Shown here: one piece after another, positions 25,037-33,438 of the stretch | How the letters are laid out: every line of letters begins with the position of its first letter | Numbering within the stretch: position 1 is the stretch's first letter | Assembly: GCF_016900355.1 (NCBI RefSeq) | Contig: NZ_JACJKA010000007.1 | Location: 1 to 64,000, forward strand | Reading direction: 5' to 3' | Length of the DNA stretch: 64,000 bases | From: Bacteroides mediterraneensis | GTDB lineage: Bacteria; Bacteroidota; Bacteroidia; Bacteroidales; Bacteroidaceae | Position numbers and translations under genes: made by a program | Notes under the pieces: generated by a model | What the model was told of the DNA's origin: nothing | The model's database searches: none | The model's input: only the letters and a program-made list of their open reading frames with translations

Positions 25037-25768
25037 ATGCTATATAAAGACCAACTGGATAAAAACCGGATACCGACGCATATCGCCATCATCATGGACG
25101 GAAACGGACGCTGGGCCAAACAAAGGGGACAAGCCCGCACGTTCGGACATCAGGCGGGAGCAGAGACTGTGCATGTCATTGCGGAAGAAGCAGCACGCCT
25201 GGGAGTGAAATATCTGACTCTTTATACTTTCTCCACTGAAAACTGGAACCGACCAGTAGACGAAGTGGCTGCCTTGATGAGTCTGCTCATGGACTCCATC
25301 GAGGAAGAGACCTTCATGAAAAACAATATCAGCTTCCGGATAATCGGGGATACCGCGAAATTACCGGAAAATGTGCTTGCCCGCCTGAACCAGTGTATCG
25401 AACGTACATCACAAAATACAGGCATGTGTCTCACCTTGGCATTGAGTTATTCTTCCAAATGGGAAATCACGGAAGCGGTCAGGACCATTGCCCGCGAAGT
25501 GAAGGAAGGTAAACTCGCTCCAGAAGAAATTACAGACCAGACCATCGACCGATGCCTGGCCACTCATTATATGCCCGATCCAGACTTGTTGATCAGAACA
25601 GGCGGTGAAATCCGGCTCAGCAACTACCTGCTTTGGCAGTGTGCTTACACCGAACTGTATTTCTGCGACACTTTCTGGCCGGACTTCAAGGCCGAAGAGT
25701 TATGCAAGGCTATTTGTGACTTTCAAAAAAGAGAACGCCGATTCGGCAAAACCAGTGAACAAATTTAA
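25037..25768 (+). CDS. uppS: Isoprenyl transferase, undecaprenyl diphosphate synthase
   Basis: 243 residues. The cis-prenyltransferase signature [16 protein letters not shown] carries catalytic Asp21; [20 protein letters not shown] and [20 protein letters not shown] complete the substrate-binding set. It condenses isopentenyl diphosphate onto farnesyl diphosphate to make the undecaprenyl carrier for peptidoglycan and surface polysaccharides. Cytoplasmic, membrane-associated. Nine bases separate it from bamA, forming an envelope-biogenesis block with bamA and the two ompH genes. Confidence 0.97.
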   Translation: MLYKDQLDKNRIPTHIAIIMDGNGRWAKQRGQARTFGHQAGAETVHVIAEEAARLGVKYLTLYTFSTENWNRPVDEVAALMSLLMDSIEEETFMKNNISFRIIGDTAKLPENVLARLNQCIERTSQNTGMCLTLALSYSSKWEITEAVRTIAREVKEGKLAPEEITDQTIDRCLATHYMPDPDLLIRTGGEIRLSNYLLWQCAYTELYFCDTFWPDFKAEELCKAICDFQKRERRFGKTSEQI

Positions 25769-25777
25769 CAGAGAACA

Positions 25778-28432
25778 ATGCAAAATCGTTTTTCACTTAT
25801 CCTGCTGATTGCAGCTTGCCTCTCTTCTATTTCGGTTGGGGGACAGGCTCAAGACAATAATACTACAACGGAACCAAGCAACAAACCGGTTATCCTCTAC
25901 AACGGAACGCCGAAGAAATATGAAATCGCCGACATCAAGGTCAGCGGTGTGAAGAACTATGAGGACTATGTCCTGATAGGCATCTCCGGTTTGGCTGTAG
26001 GGCAGACCATTACCGTGCCGGGCGACGACATTACTTCCGCCGTAAAAAGATACTGGCGACACGGTTTGTTCTCCGATGTGAAAATCGTAGCCGATAAGAT
26101 TGTAGACAACAAGATTTACTTGTCCATCCAGCTGACACAGCGCCCGCGTATCACCGACATTGTGATTCACGGCGTGAAGAAGAGTGAACGCGAGGATTTG
26201 CAGGCCAAACTGGGTATGGCTAAGGGTACACAGGTAACCCCGAACCTGATTGACCGTGCCAAAATCCTGATTAAAAAGCATTTCGATGAGAAAGGGTTCA
26301 AGAACGCGGAAGTCAACATCATTGAGCGGGAAGACCCGGAAAACAAGGAGCAGGTATATGTGGATGTGAACATCGACAAGAAAGCCAAAGTCAAGGTACA
26401 CCAGATTACCATCGACGGCAACGAGGTGCTCACCGACAAGAAGCTGAAGCGTGTGATGAAGAAGACCAACGAAAAAGGTAAGCTCATCAACTTGTTCCGT
26501 GCGAAGAAGTTCATCGAAGAACGCTACGAAGAAGATAAGCAGAAAATCATCGACAAATATAACGAGTTGGGGTATCGTGACGCACAGATTGTCACCGACA
26601 GCGTGTCACCTTACGACGACAAGACCGTAGATGTATACATGAAAATCTACGAAGGACAGAAATATTACCTCCGCGACATCACGTGGGTAGGTAATACGGT
26701 ATATCCTTCCGACCTGTTGAACGAACAGCTCCGTATGAAACGCGGCGACGTGTACAACCAAAAACTGTTGAACGACCGTATTTCAAACGATGAAGATGCC
26801 ATCGGTAACAACTACTACAACCGTGGATATGTGTTCTATCGTCTGGACCCCGTGGAAGTGAACATCGACGGTGACTCTATCGACTTGGAAATGCGTATCA
26901 CCGAAGGTCCGCAGGCCAGCATCAGCCACGTGCGCATCAATGGTAATGACCGTCTGTACGAAAACATCGTACGACGTGAGTTGCGTACCCGCCCGGGCGA
27001 CCTCTTCAGTAAGGAAGCCTTGGAACGTTCCTACCGTGAAATTGCGCAGATGGGACATTTCAACCCGGAAAACATCAAACCGGATGTACAGCCGAACTTC
27101 GAGGACGGTACAGTAGACATCAACTGGGGACTGGAATCCAAGGCGAACGACCAAGTGGAATTCTCCGCAGGTTGGGGACAGACCGGTATCATCGGTAAGT
27201 TGAGCTTGAAGTTCACGAACTTCTCGTTTGCCAACCTGTTCCGCAAAAACGACAATTACCGTGGTATCCTGCCGCAGGGTGACGGACAAACCCTGACCAT
27301 CAGCGGACAGACCAACGGACGTTACTACCAGTCATACAGCGTGTCGTTCTTCGACCCGTGGTTTGGCGGCAAGCGGCCGAACTCCTTCTCTGTATCAGCC
27401 TTCTATTCTGTACAGACCGACGTGAGCGACCAGTACTACAACTCTGCCTACATGAACAACTACTACAACATGTTGAGCGGATACGGCTATTACGGAGGTT
27501 ACGGAAACTACTACGACAACTACGGATCTTTCTCCGATCCCGACAAGTCTATCAAGATGTTCGGTGTTTCTGTAGGATGGGGTAAGCGTCTGCGCTGGCC
27601 GGATGACTACTTTACTTTGTCGGCCGAACTGTCTTACCAGCGGTTCATGCTGAAAGACTGGAGCTACCTCTACATCAAGTTGAACAACGGACAGTATATG
27701 AACACCGGTAACTGTAACAACCTGAGCTTAAACCTGACCCTGTCGCGTAACTCTTCGGACAACCCGATCTTCCCACGTTACGGTTCAGAATTCTCGGCTT
27801 CCTTGCAGATTACTCCGCCTTACTCTTTGTTCAGCAAGAAGGACTATTCTACTTACGGAAAAGACAACTACCACGATGCAGCCAGCATGTACAAGTGGAT
27901 TGAATACCACAAGTGGAAATTCAAAGCCAAAACTTATACAGCCCTGATGGATATCCAGAAATGTCCGGTCCTCATGACCCGTACGGAATTCGGTATCCTC
28001 GGTCACTTCAACAAGTACAAACGTTCACCGTTTGAAACCTTCTACGTGGGAGGTGACGGTATGACGGGTTACAGCTACAACTACGCATCCGAAACCATTG
28101 CCCTCCGTGGATATGAAAACGGTTCACTGACCCCGTACGGAAGTGAAGGTTATGCTTACATCCGTCTGGGTGCCGAACTCCGTTACCCGCTGATGTTGGA
28201 GAACTCCACCAGTATCTATGCACTGGGCTTCGTGGAAGCCGGTAATGCCTGGAACAACGTGACCGACTTCAACCCCTTCAAGTTGAAACGTTCTGCCGGA
28301 TTCGGTGTCCGTATCTTCCTGCCGATGATTGGTATGATGGGTATTGACTGGGCTTACGGTTTCGACAAGATTGACGGTTCAATGCAATACAGCGGAAGCC
28401 AGTTCCATTTTATCATCGGACAAGAATTCTAA
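25778..28432 (+). CDS. bamA: Outer-membrane protein assembly factor BamA
   Basis: 884 residues. Signal peptide about 1-25, POTRA domains (from IADIKVSGVKNYEDY through about residue 450), then an Omp85 barrel with VRIFLPMIGMMGIDWAYGFD near the end and a final aromatic (GQEF). It inserts beta-barrel proteins into the outer membrane, including the SusC proteins of this window. A loop at about residues 545-585 is strikingly rich in Tyr, Gly and Asn (NNYYNMLSGYGYYGGYG). The two downstream ompH/skp-type chaperone genes support the role. Confidence 0.96.
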   Translation: MQNRFSLILLIAACLSSISVGGQAQDNNTTTEPSNKPVILYNGTPKKYEIADIKVSGVKNYEDYVLIGISGLAVGQTITVPGDDITSAVKRYWRHGLFSDVKIVADKIVDNKIYLSIQLTQRPRITDIVIHGVKKSEREDLQAKLGMAKGTQVTPNLIDRAKILIKKHFDEKGFKNAEVNIIEREDPENKEQVYVDVNIDKKAKVKVHQITIDGNEVLTDKKLKRVMKKTNEKGKLINLFRAKKFIEERYEEDKQKIIDKYNELGYRDAQIVTDSVSPYDDKTVDVYMKIYEGQKYYLRDITWVGNTVYPSDLLNEQLRMKRGDVYNQKLLNDRISNDEDAIGNNYYNRGYVFYRLDPVEVNIDGDSIDLEMRITEGPQASISHVRINGNDRLYENIVRRELRTRPGDLFSKEALERSYREIAQMGHFNPENIKPDVQPNFEDGTVDINWGLESKANDQVEFSAGWGQTGIIGKLSLKFTNFSFANLFRKNDNYRGILPQGDGQTLTISGQTNGRYYQSYSVSFFDPWFGGKRPNSFSVSAFYSVQTDVSDQYYNSAYMNNYYNMLSGYGYYGGYGNYYDNYGSFSDPDKSIKMFGVSVGWGKRLRWPDDYFTLSAELSYQRFMLKDWSYLYIKLNNGQYMNTGNCNNLSLNLTLSRNSSDNPIFPRYGSEFSASLQITPPYSLFSKKDYSTYGKDNYHDAASMYKWIEYHKWKFKAKTYTALMDIQKCPVLMTRTEFGILGHFNKYKRSPFETFYVGGDGMTGYSYNYASETIALRGYENGSLTPYGSEGYAYIRLGAELRYPLMLENSTSIYALGFVEAGNAWNNVTDFNPFKLKRSAGFGVRIFLPMIGMMGIDWAYGFDKIDGSMQYSGSQFHFIIGQEF

Positions 28433-28452
28433 CATTTAAAAACCAAAGAATT

Positions 28453-28968
28453 ATGAAGAGACTCGTTTTATCCGTTTTGCTGTTAGTGGCCGCCATCGGC
28501 ATGGCCTCAGCACAGAAATTCGCACTGGTAGATATGGAGTACATCCTCAAGCAGATTCCTTCCTATCAACAGGCCAACCAACAGATGGAGTCACTGTCAA
28601 AGGAATGGCAAAGCCAGATTGAGGCCAAAGCCAATGAAGCTAAAAAGATGTATGAAGACTACCAGAAGACAGCAGGTACGCTGTCGGCTGCCCAAAAGAC
28701 CAGTAAAGAAGAAGCTATCGTAGCCAAGGAAAAAGAGGCGGCAGAGCTCCGCAAGCAATATTTCGGACCGGAAGGCGAAATGATGAAGAAACGTCAGGAA
28801 CTGATTGCTCCGATTCAGGATGCCATCTACAATGCGGTAAAGGACATTGCCACCCAGCGTGGATATGATGCCGTGATTGACCGTGCCTCAGCACAAAGCA
28901 TGATTTTTGCCTCTCCACGCATCGATATCAGCAATGAGGTTCTTGCAAAACTGGGATATTCAAATTAA
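28453..28968 (+). CDS. OmpH/Skp-family periplasmic chaperone (first copy)
   Basis: 171 residues. Signal peptide MKRLVLSVLLLVAAIGMASAQ, then FALVDMEYILKQIPSYQQ, the typical start of OmpH/Skp, and a long charged alpha-helical hairpin (about 35-125). Skp trimers hold unfolded outer-membrane proteins for BamA; bamA ends 20 bp upstream. A second copy follows. It keeps the full C-terminal domain ending VLAKLGYSN. Confidence 0.93.
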   Translation: MKRLVLSVLLLVAAIGMASAQKFALVDMEYILKQIPSYQQANQQMESLSKEWQSQIEAKANEAKKMYEDYQKTAGTLSAAQKTSKEEAIVAKEKEAAELRKQYFGPEGEMMKKRQELIAPIQDAIYNAVKDIATQRGYDAVIDRASAQSMIFASPRIDISNEVLAKLGYSN

Positions 28969-28973
28969 TTTTA

Positions 28974-28981
28974 TACATTTG
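28974..28981 (+). promoter_or_regulatory. -7 box before the second ompH gene
   Basis: TACATTTG, a perfect TAnnTTTG, lies just after the first ompH stop and about 70 bp before the second ompH start. The second copy may be expressed independently. Confidence 0.45.
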
Positions 28982-29046
28982 CAACCGGGGATTATAAAGA
29001 CCGTTTTTACAATGAATTAATTAATAACAAATAGAAACTTGAGATT

Positions 29047-29604
29047 ATGTTGAAAAAAATTGCTTTTTTACTTTTGCTCATCGCGCCGATGAGTGTATTC
29101 GCACAGAAATTTGCGCATTTCAAATCAATGGATATCATCCCGGTAATGCCGGAATATGCAAAAGCACAGACTGACATCCAGACCATGAGTAAACAATACG
29201 AAGATGAAATCAAACGTGCTTCTGACGAATTCAACAAGAAATATGCAGAATACCAGCAGGAACAGAAGAACCTACCGCAGAACATTCAGGAACGCCGTCA
29301 GAAAGAATTGCAGGACCTGAGCGAAAAGGGTATGCAGTTCCAGCAGGATGCACAGCAGCAGTTGCAGAAAGCATACGCTGACATGATGGAACCTATCTAC
29401 AAGAAACTGGAAGATGCCGTAAAAGCTGTAGGTAAAGCCGGTGCTTATACTTACGTGTTCGACCTGAACCGTACGGACATTCCTTACATCGATGAAACTC
29501 AGTCAAAAGATATTACCAACGAAATCAAGACCAAGTTGGGCATCAGCCTGACTGCCGTTCCGGCTACTCCGGCTGCCGCTCCTGCTGCTACTCCGGCTCA
29601 GTAA
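29047..29604 (+). CDS. OmpH/Skp-family periplasmic chaperone (second copy)
   Basis: 185 residues. Signal peptide MLKKIAFLLLLIAPMSVFAQ, then FAHFKSMDIIPVMPEYAKAQ and a long coiled coil (about 40-115) with many Gln. The C-terminus has an Ala/Pro-rich tail (ATPAAAPAATPAQ) absent from the first copy. The paralogue pair after bamA is typical of Bacteroidales. A strong terminator follows at 29634-29680. Confidence 0.92.
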   Translation: MLKKIAFLLLLIAPMSVFAQKFAHFKSMDIIPVMPEYAKAQTDIQTMSKQYEDEIKRASDEFNKKYAEYQQEQKNLPQNIQERRQKELQDLSEKGMQFQQDAQQQLQKAYADMMEPIYKKLEDAVKAVGKAGAYTYVFDLNRTDIPYIDETQSKDITNEIKTKLGISLTAVPATPAAAPAATPAQ

Positions 29605-29633
29605 GCAAAGGTTCTTTGTCGTCTTGACTTCTC

Positions 29634-29680
29634 ATGTCATTCAGAGAAAACGAGAAAGGTTTCTCTGAATGACATTTTTC
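29634..29680 (+). terminator. Intrinsic terminator after the second ompH
   Basis: A perfect 16-bp stem, ATGTCATTCAGAGAAA (29634-29649) with TTTCTCTGAATGACAT (29660-29675), 10-nt loop, followed by TTTTTC. It ends the envelope block. Confidence 0.88.
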
Positions 29681-29707
29681 TTTTCCATCACTTCAACCGT
29701 TTTATCC

Positions 29708-30553
29708 ATGCATCCGCTATCCGCTCCCCATACTGGCCCTATCGGAGTCTTTGATTCCGGCTACGGAGGCCTCACCATCCTTGGAAAGTTCATCGAACGA
29801 CTCCCGCAGTACGACTATCTGTACTTGGGCGACAATGCCCGTACGCCTTACGGAACCCGTTCGTTTGAGGTAGTCTACGACTTCACACTCCAAGCCGTCA
29901 AGAAACTGTTCGAACTGGGTTGCCCGCTGGTGATTCTGGCCTGCAATACGGCTTCCGCGAAAGCCCTCCGCAGCATCCAGCAGAACGACCTGCCTCACCT
30001 GGACCCTACCCGGCGCGTACTGGGAGTAATCCGCCCCACAGTGGAATGCATCGGCCACATCACACGCAACGGACACGTTGGCTTGCTGGCCACAGCCGGC
30101 ACCGTACGCTCGGAATCATATCCGCTGGAAATCAAAAAAATCTATCCTGACATTCAGGTGACGGGAATGGCCTGCCCCATGTGGGTGCCGTTGGTAGAAA
30201 ACAACGAGTACGACGGAGACGGAGCCGACTATTTTGTAAAAGAATACATCAATGCCATCCTGCAAAAAGACCCGGATATCGACACCCTGATTTTAGGATG
30301 CACCCATTATCCGCTGCTCCTTCGGAAGATACGGCAGTTTACCCCGCCCCACATTCAGTTGGTGACACAAGGAGAATACGTGAGCGAGAGCCTGAAAGAC
30401 TATCTCTCGCGTCACCCGGAGATGAATGCCCGCTGTTCGAAAAACAAACGCCGGGAATTCCTGACCACAGAATCGGAAGAAAAGTTCCGCGAATCAGCCT
30501 CCATTTTCTTGCACCACTCAGACGTGCAAGTACGCAACGTCGTGCTGGAATAA
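29708..30553 (+). CDS. murI: Glutamate racemase
   Basis: 281 residues from ATG at 29708. PIGVFDSGYGGLTIL is the N-terminal family motif. The two catalytic cysteines are Cys79 (LACNTASAKAL) and Cys198 (LGCTHYPLL); YLGDNARTPYG is also conserved. It makes D-glutamate for peptidoglycan in the cytoplasm. A start at 29669 would lie within the preceding terminator, so 29708 is preferred. Convergent with the GH3 gene across a bidirectional terminator. Confidence 0.96.
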   Translation: MHPLSAPHTGPIGVFDSGYGGLTILGKFIERLPQYDYLYLGDNARTPYGTRSFEVVYDFTLQAVKKLFELGCPLVILACNTASAKALRSIQQNDLPHLDPTRRVLGVIRPTVECIGHITRNGHVGLLATAGTVRSESYPLEIKKIYPDIQVTGMACPMWVPLVENNEYDGDGADYFVKEYINAILQKDPDIDTLILGCTHYPLLLRKIRQFTPPHIQLVTQGEYVSESLKDYLSRHPEMNARCSKNKRREFLTTESEEKFRESASIFLHHSDVQVRNVVLE

Positions 30554-30560
30554 CATAAAA

Positions 30561-30602
30561 AATGGCCCTTCCCCAGGCAAATTTACCCAGGAAAGGGCCA
30601 TT
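30561..30602. terminator. Bidirectional terminator between murI and the GH3 gene
   Basis: Arms AATGGCCCTT (30561-30570) and AAGGGCCATT (30593-30602), extended inward by a bulged CC/GG pair. A-rich left flank and T-rich right flank suit both directions. Confidence 0.8.
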
Positions 30603-30625
30603 CTTCCTTTTACCCTCTATCTATC

Positions 30626-32911
30626 TTATTCTGCCACAAAAGTGACCCGCTGCACATTGCGGCTGTCCGGACCGACCATCACCTCAAACTCGCCCGGTTC
30701 ATATCCATATTCCAGACGGGAATTATAATACTTCAGGTCCTCGTCATCCAACACGAATTCTACCTTCCGGGTTTCTCCCTTTTTGAGGAATATCCGCTGG
30801 AAAGCTTTCAGTTCCTTCACCGGACGAGCAATTTCGGCATACACGTCGTGCAGGTACAGCTGTACAATCTCCACTCCGTCATACCGGCCTGTATTCGTCA
30901 CCGGTACCGTCACCTTGAGCTGCCCGCCTTTCGGGAGCCGTTCCGCACTCAATTTCAGCGTTCCGTAAATAAACGTAGTATAGCTCAAACCATAACCGAA
31001 CGGATACAACGGCTCGTTGCTTTGGTCGATGTAGTTGCTGGTATAACGGTTGAAAGAAGTGTCGTCTGCATCCGGACGCCCGGTATTCAGGTGATTGTAA
31101 TACAGCGGCAATTGCCCTACGGCACGCGGGAAACTGGTGGTCAGTTTTCCGGAAGGCGATACATCCCCAAATACCACATCGGCAATGGCATCGCCTGCCT
31201 CACTGCCGGCAAACCACACATTCAGAATGGCCGGCACATGCGCAGACTCCCAGCACAAGTCCAACGGACGTCCGGTAAACAATGCCAGCACGACGGGTTT
31301 TCCGGTGGCCACCAACGCCTTCAGCAAATCTCGCTGTGCATCCGGCAACTGAATTTCCGTACGGGAAGCAGATTCGCCACTCATCTCGGCACTCTCACCC
31401 AATGCGGCCACAATGACATCGGCCGAAGCCGCTACGCGCAATGCCTCCGCCCGCAACTGGTTATCATTACCACGAACCAACGGACGAGGACCCACAGCTC
31501 CTTGCTCCATCTGCTCATCATAATACAGATTACTTCCTTTGGCATACGAAACCGTCGCTCTGTCGCCTACCGCTCGACGGAACGCGTCGTACATCGTCAC
31601 ATGCCGGTCGGTTGCACAATTCATGCTCCACGTACCGCACATGTTGTTCTGCGCATCCGCCAACGGACCAATCAACGCAATGCGTCCTTTTTTCTGCAAA
31701 GGCAGCAACTGGCCATCGTTTTTCAGCAAGACGAAGGTTTCCGTGGCAATCTCACGTGCCGCCTTGCGGTGTGCCTCCGTGAACAGCTCCTTCCGTGCCC
31801 GCAACGTATCACAGTATTTATACGGATTCTCAAACAAGCCCAACTTATACTTGGCCTCCAGCACCCGGCGGCAAGCCTCATCAATGCGTTCCTGCGTCAC
31901 GGCTTTTGCCTTCAGCGAAGCCTCCAAGGTATGCAAAAAGCCATGCGTCACCATATCCATGTCCGTTCCCGCATTCAAGGCCCGGGCAGAAGCTTCCTGC
32001 ACATCGGCCACTCCATGACTTTTCATCTCTCCGATGGAATTGTAGTCCGTCACCACAAAGCCCTGGAATCCCCATTCGTTCCGCAGCAAATCAGTGAGCA
32101 ACCACTTGTCGGCCGTAGCCGGCACCCCGTTGATGGTATTGAACGAGCTCATCACTGAGCCCACTCCGGCATCCACCGCCCCCTTATACGGACGGAGATA
32201 CACATTGTACATCCGGTTGCGGCTCATATCCACCGAATTGTAATCACGTCCTGACTCTGACGCGCCATAAAGGGCAAAATGTTTCACACAAGCCATGATT
32301 TCATTGTGCTGCTTCATGCCGTCGCCCTGATAACCGCGCACATACGCACCTGCCATCAATGCACCGAGGTATGGATCTTCCCCGCTTCCTTCCGCCACAC
32401 GGCCCCAACGGGCATCCCGGCAGATATCGACCATCGGGCTGAACGTCCAGCTCACCCCATCGGCACTGGCTTCCGTGGCAGAAATGCGCGCCATGCGTTC
32501 TACCGCCGCCGTATCCCAGCTGCACGACAATGCCAGCGGAATCGGGAAGATGGTCTCATACCCATGAATCACATCGGCACCCACCATCAACGGGATACCC
32601 AGACGACTTTCCTCCACCGCCATCCGCTGAAGCTGATAAATTTTGCCGACTCCCTTCACATTGAAGAAGCCGCCGACTTCCCCAGCACGAATAGCCTCCG
32701 CCAACTGGCTGTTCTTCACCGAACCCGACACCAAGTCATTTCCCGCCGGCAGATTCAACTGTCCCAGTTTTTCCTGCAAAGTCATCCGCCCCATCAGGTC
32801 ACTGACAAAACGGTCCATCTCCGCATTCTGTCCTCCGTTTCCCGAAGAACTGCATCCTGCCATGACCAACAACAGGAGGCCTGCTTTCACAAACTGACTT
32901 ATTTTTCCCAT
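30626..32911 (-). CDS. bglX: GH3 beta-glucosidase, BglX-type lipoprotein
   Basis: 761 residues from the chosen start. Lipoprotein signal MGKISQFVKAGLLLLVMAGC (Cys20). GH3 N-terminal barrel with LMVGADVIHGYETIFPIPL; nucleophile Asp289 in FVVTDYNSIGE; GH3 C-terminal domain (HRKAAREIATETFVLLKN) and a fibronectin III-like tail (VPVTNTGRYDGVEIVQLYL). It cleaves terminal beta-glucosides in the periplasm. ATG at 32983 lies upstream of the -7 box (32942-32949), which supports 32911. A five-unit palindrome array starts 92 bp upstream of the start codon. Confidence 0.92.
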   Translation of the reverse strand: MGKISQFVKAGLLLLVMAGCSSSGNGGQNAEMDRFVSDLMGRMTLQEKLGQLNLPAGNDLVSGSVKNSQLAEAIRAGEVGGFFNVKGVGKIYQLQRMAVEESRLGIPLMVGADVIHGYETIFPIPLALSCSWDTAAVERMARISATEASADGVSWTFSPMVDICRDARWGRVAEGSGEDPYLGALMAGAYVRGYQGDGMKQHNEIMACVKHFALYGASESGRDYNSVDMSRNRMYNVYLRPYKGAVDAGVGSVMSSFNTINGVPATADKWLLTDLLRNEWGFQGFVVTDYNSIGEMKSHGVADVQEASARALNAGTDMDMVTHGFLHTLEASLKAKAVTQERIDEACRRVLEAKYKLGLFENPYKYCDTLRARKELFTEAHRKAAREIATETFVLLKNDGQLLPLQKKGRIALIGPLADAQNNMCGTWSMNCATDRHVTMYDAFRRAVGDRATVSYAKGSNLYYDEQMEQGAVGPRPLVRGNDNQLRAEALRVAASADVIVAALGESAEMSGESASRTEIQLPDAQRDLLKALVATGKPVVLALFTGRPLDLCWESAHVPAILNVWFAGSEAGDAIADVVFGDVSPSGKLTTSFPRAVGQLPLYYNHLNTGRPDADDTSFNRYTSNYIDQSNEPLYPFGYGLSYTTFIYGTLKLSAERLPKGGQLKVTVPVTNTGRYDGVEIVQLYLHDVYAEIARPVKELKAFQRIFLKKGETRKVEFVLDDEDLKYYNSRLEYGYEPGEFEVMVGPDSRNVQRVTFVAE

Positions 32912-32941
32912 AGAAACAATCGCTTTTAATATTCTGACTTT

Positions 32942-32949
32942 CAAAAATA
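32942..32949 (-). promoter_or_regulatory. -7 box of the GH3 gene
   Basis: Minus-strand TATTTTTG, a perfect TAnnTTTG, 31 bp upstream of the start codon and 54 bp from the near edge of the palindrome array. Confidence 0.55.
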
Positions 32950-33002
32950 TCATTTTTTCGGACATAATCGGTTGAAAATCCACGGATTATTTTGCCCGCA
33001 GA

Positions 33003-33106
33003 AAACGCACTTACGTTTGAACTAAAACGCAAGGACGTTTCAACTGAAACGCAAGGACGTTTTACTTAAAACGCACTTGTGTTTAAAGGAAAACGCAAGT
33101 GCGTTT
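33003..33106. repeat. Five-unit palindrome array, 22-bp period (array 2)
   Basis: Units of 16 bp start at 33003, 33025, 33047, 33069 and 33091, all 22 bp apart. Four have the frame AAACG-N6-CGTTT; the fourth ends TGTTT. Central hexamers are CACTTA, CAAGGA, CAAGGA, CACTTG and CAAGTG; spacers gaacta, caactg, tactta and aaagga are unrelated to those of array 1. It lies between divergent genes (GH3 left, M60 peptidase right), so a pure terminator role is unlikely here. Confidence 0.95.
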
Positions 33107-33232
33107 TTCCAACCTACAAAGACCCTTCATAAACCACTGATTATCAATTAAAAATAGAGTTTCTCTCAAAACTAAAGAAATTTATTTTTCATTTATTAAT
33201 AAATAATATTTCCATTCCGCATCTCATTACTA

Positions 33233-33240
33233 TATTTTTG
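33233..33240 (+). promoter_or_regulatory. -7 box of the M60 peptidase gene
   Basis: TATTTTTG, a perfect TAnnTTTG. It predicts a leader of about 190 nt before the start at 33439. No ORF is apparent in that leader. Confidence 0.5.
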
Positions 33241-33377
33241 TGGAAAATACAAAATAGAAACCAAGAATCAATACGAACAAAAGGGTACGTAATAAAAAAA
33301 CACATTATCTATCTGATAGCCTAAAATAACCAAAAACTAAAACGAAACAACTTAGAAACTAATAAACACTCACGCAA

Positions 33378-33413
33378 AAGAGGGAAGAATGCTTACCCGC
33401 ATTTCTTCCTCTT
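33378..33413 (+). other. Leader hairpin before the M60 peptidase
   Basis: AAGAGGGAAGAATGC (33378-33392) pairs with GCATTTCTTCCTCTT (33399-33413) with a one-base offset, leaving a 6-nt loop; ATTAAAAAA follows. The stem ends 25 bp before the start codon. It may regulate translation or stabilise the leader; the lack of a T-run argues against termination. Confidence 0.55.
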
Positions 33414-33438
33414 ATTAAAAAACCTAACCTTAATCACC

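Noticed and set aside
29669-29707. Upstream start for murI
   Set aside because: It falls inside the right arm of the terminator that follows ompH; the conserved N-terminus begins just after 29708.
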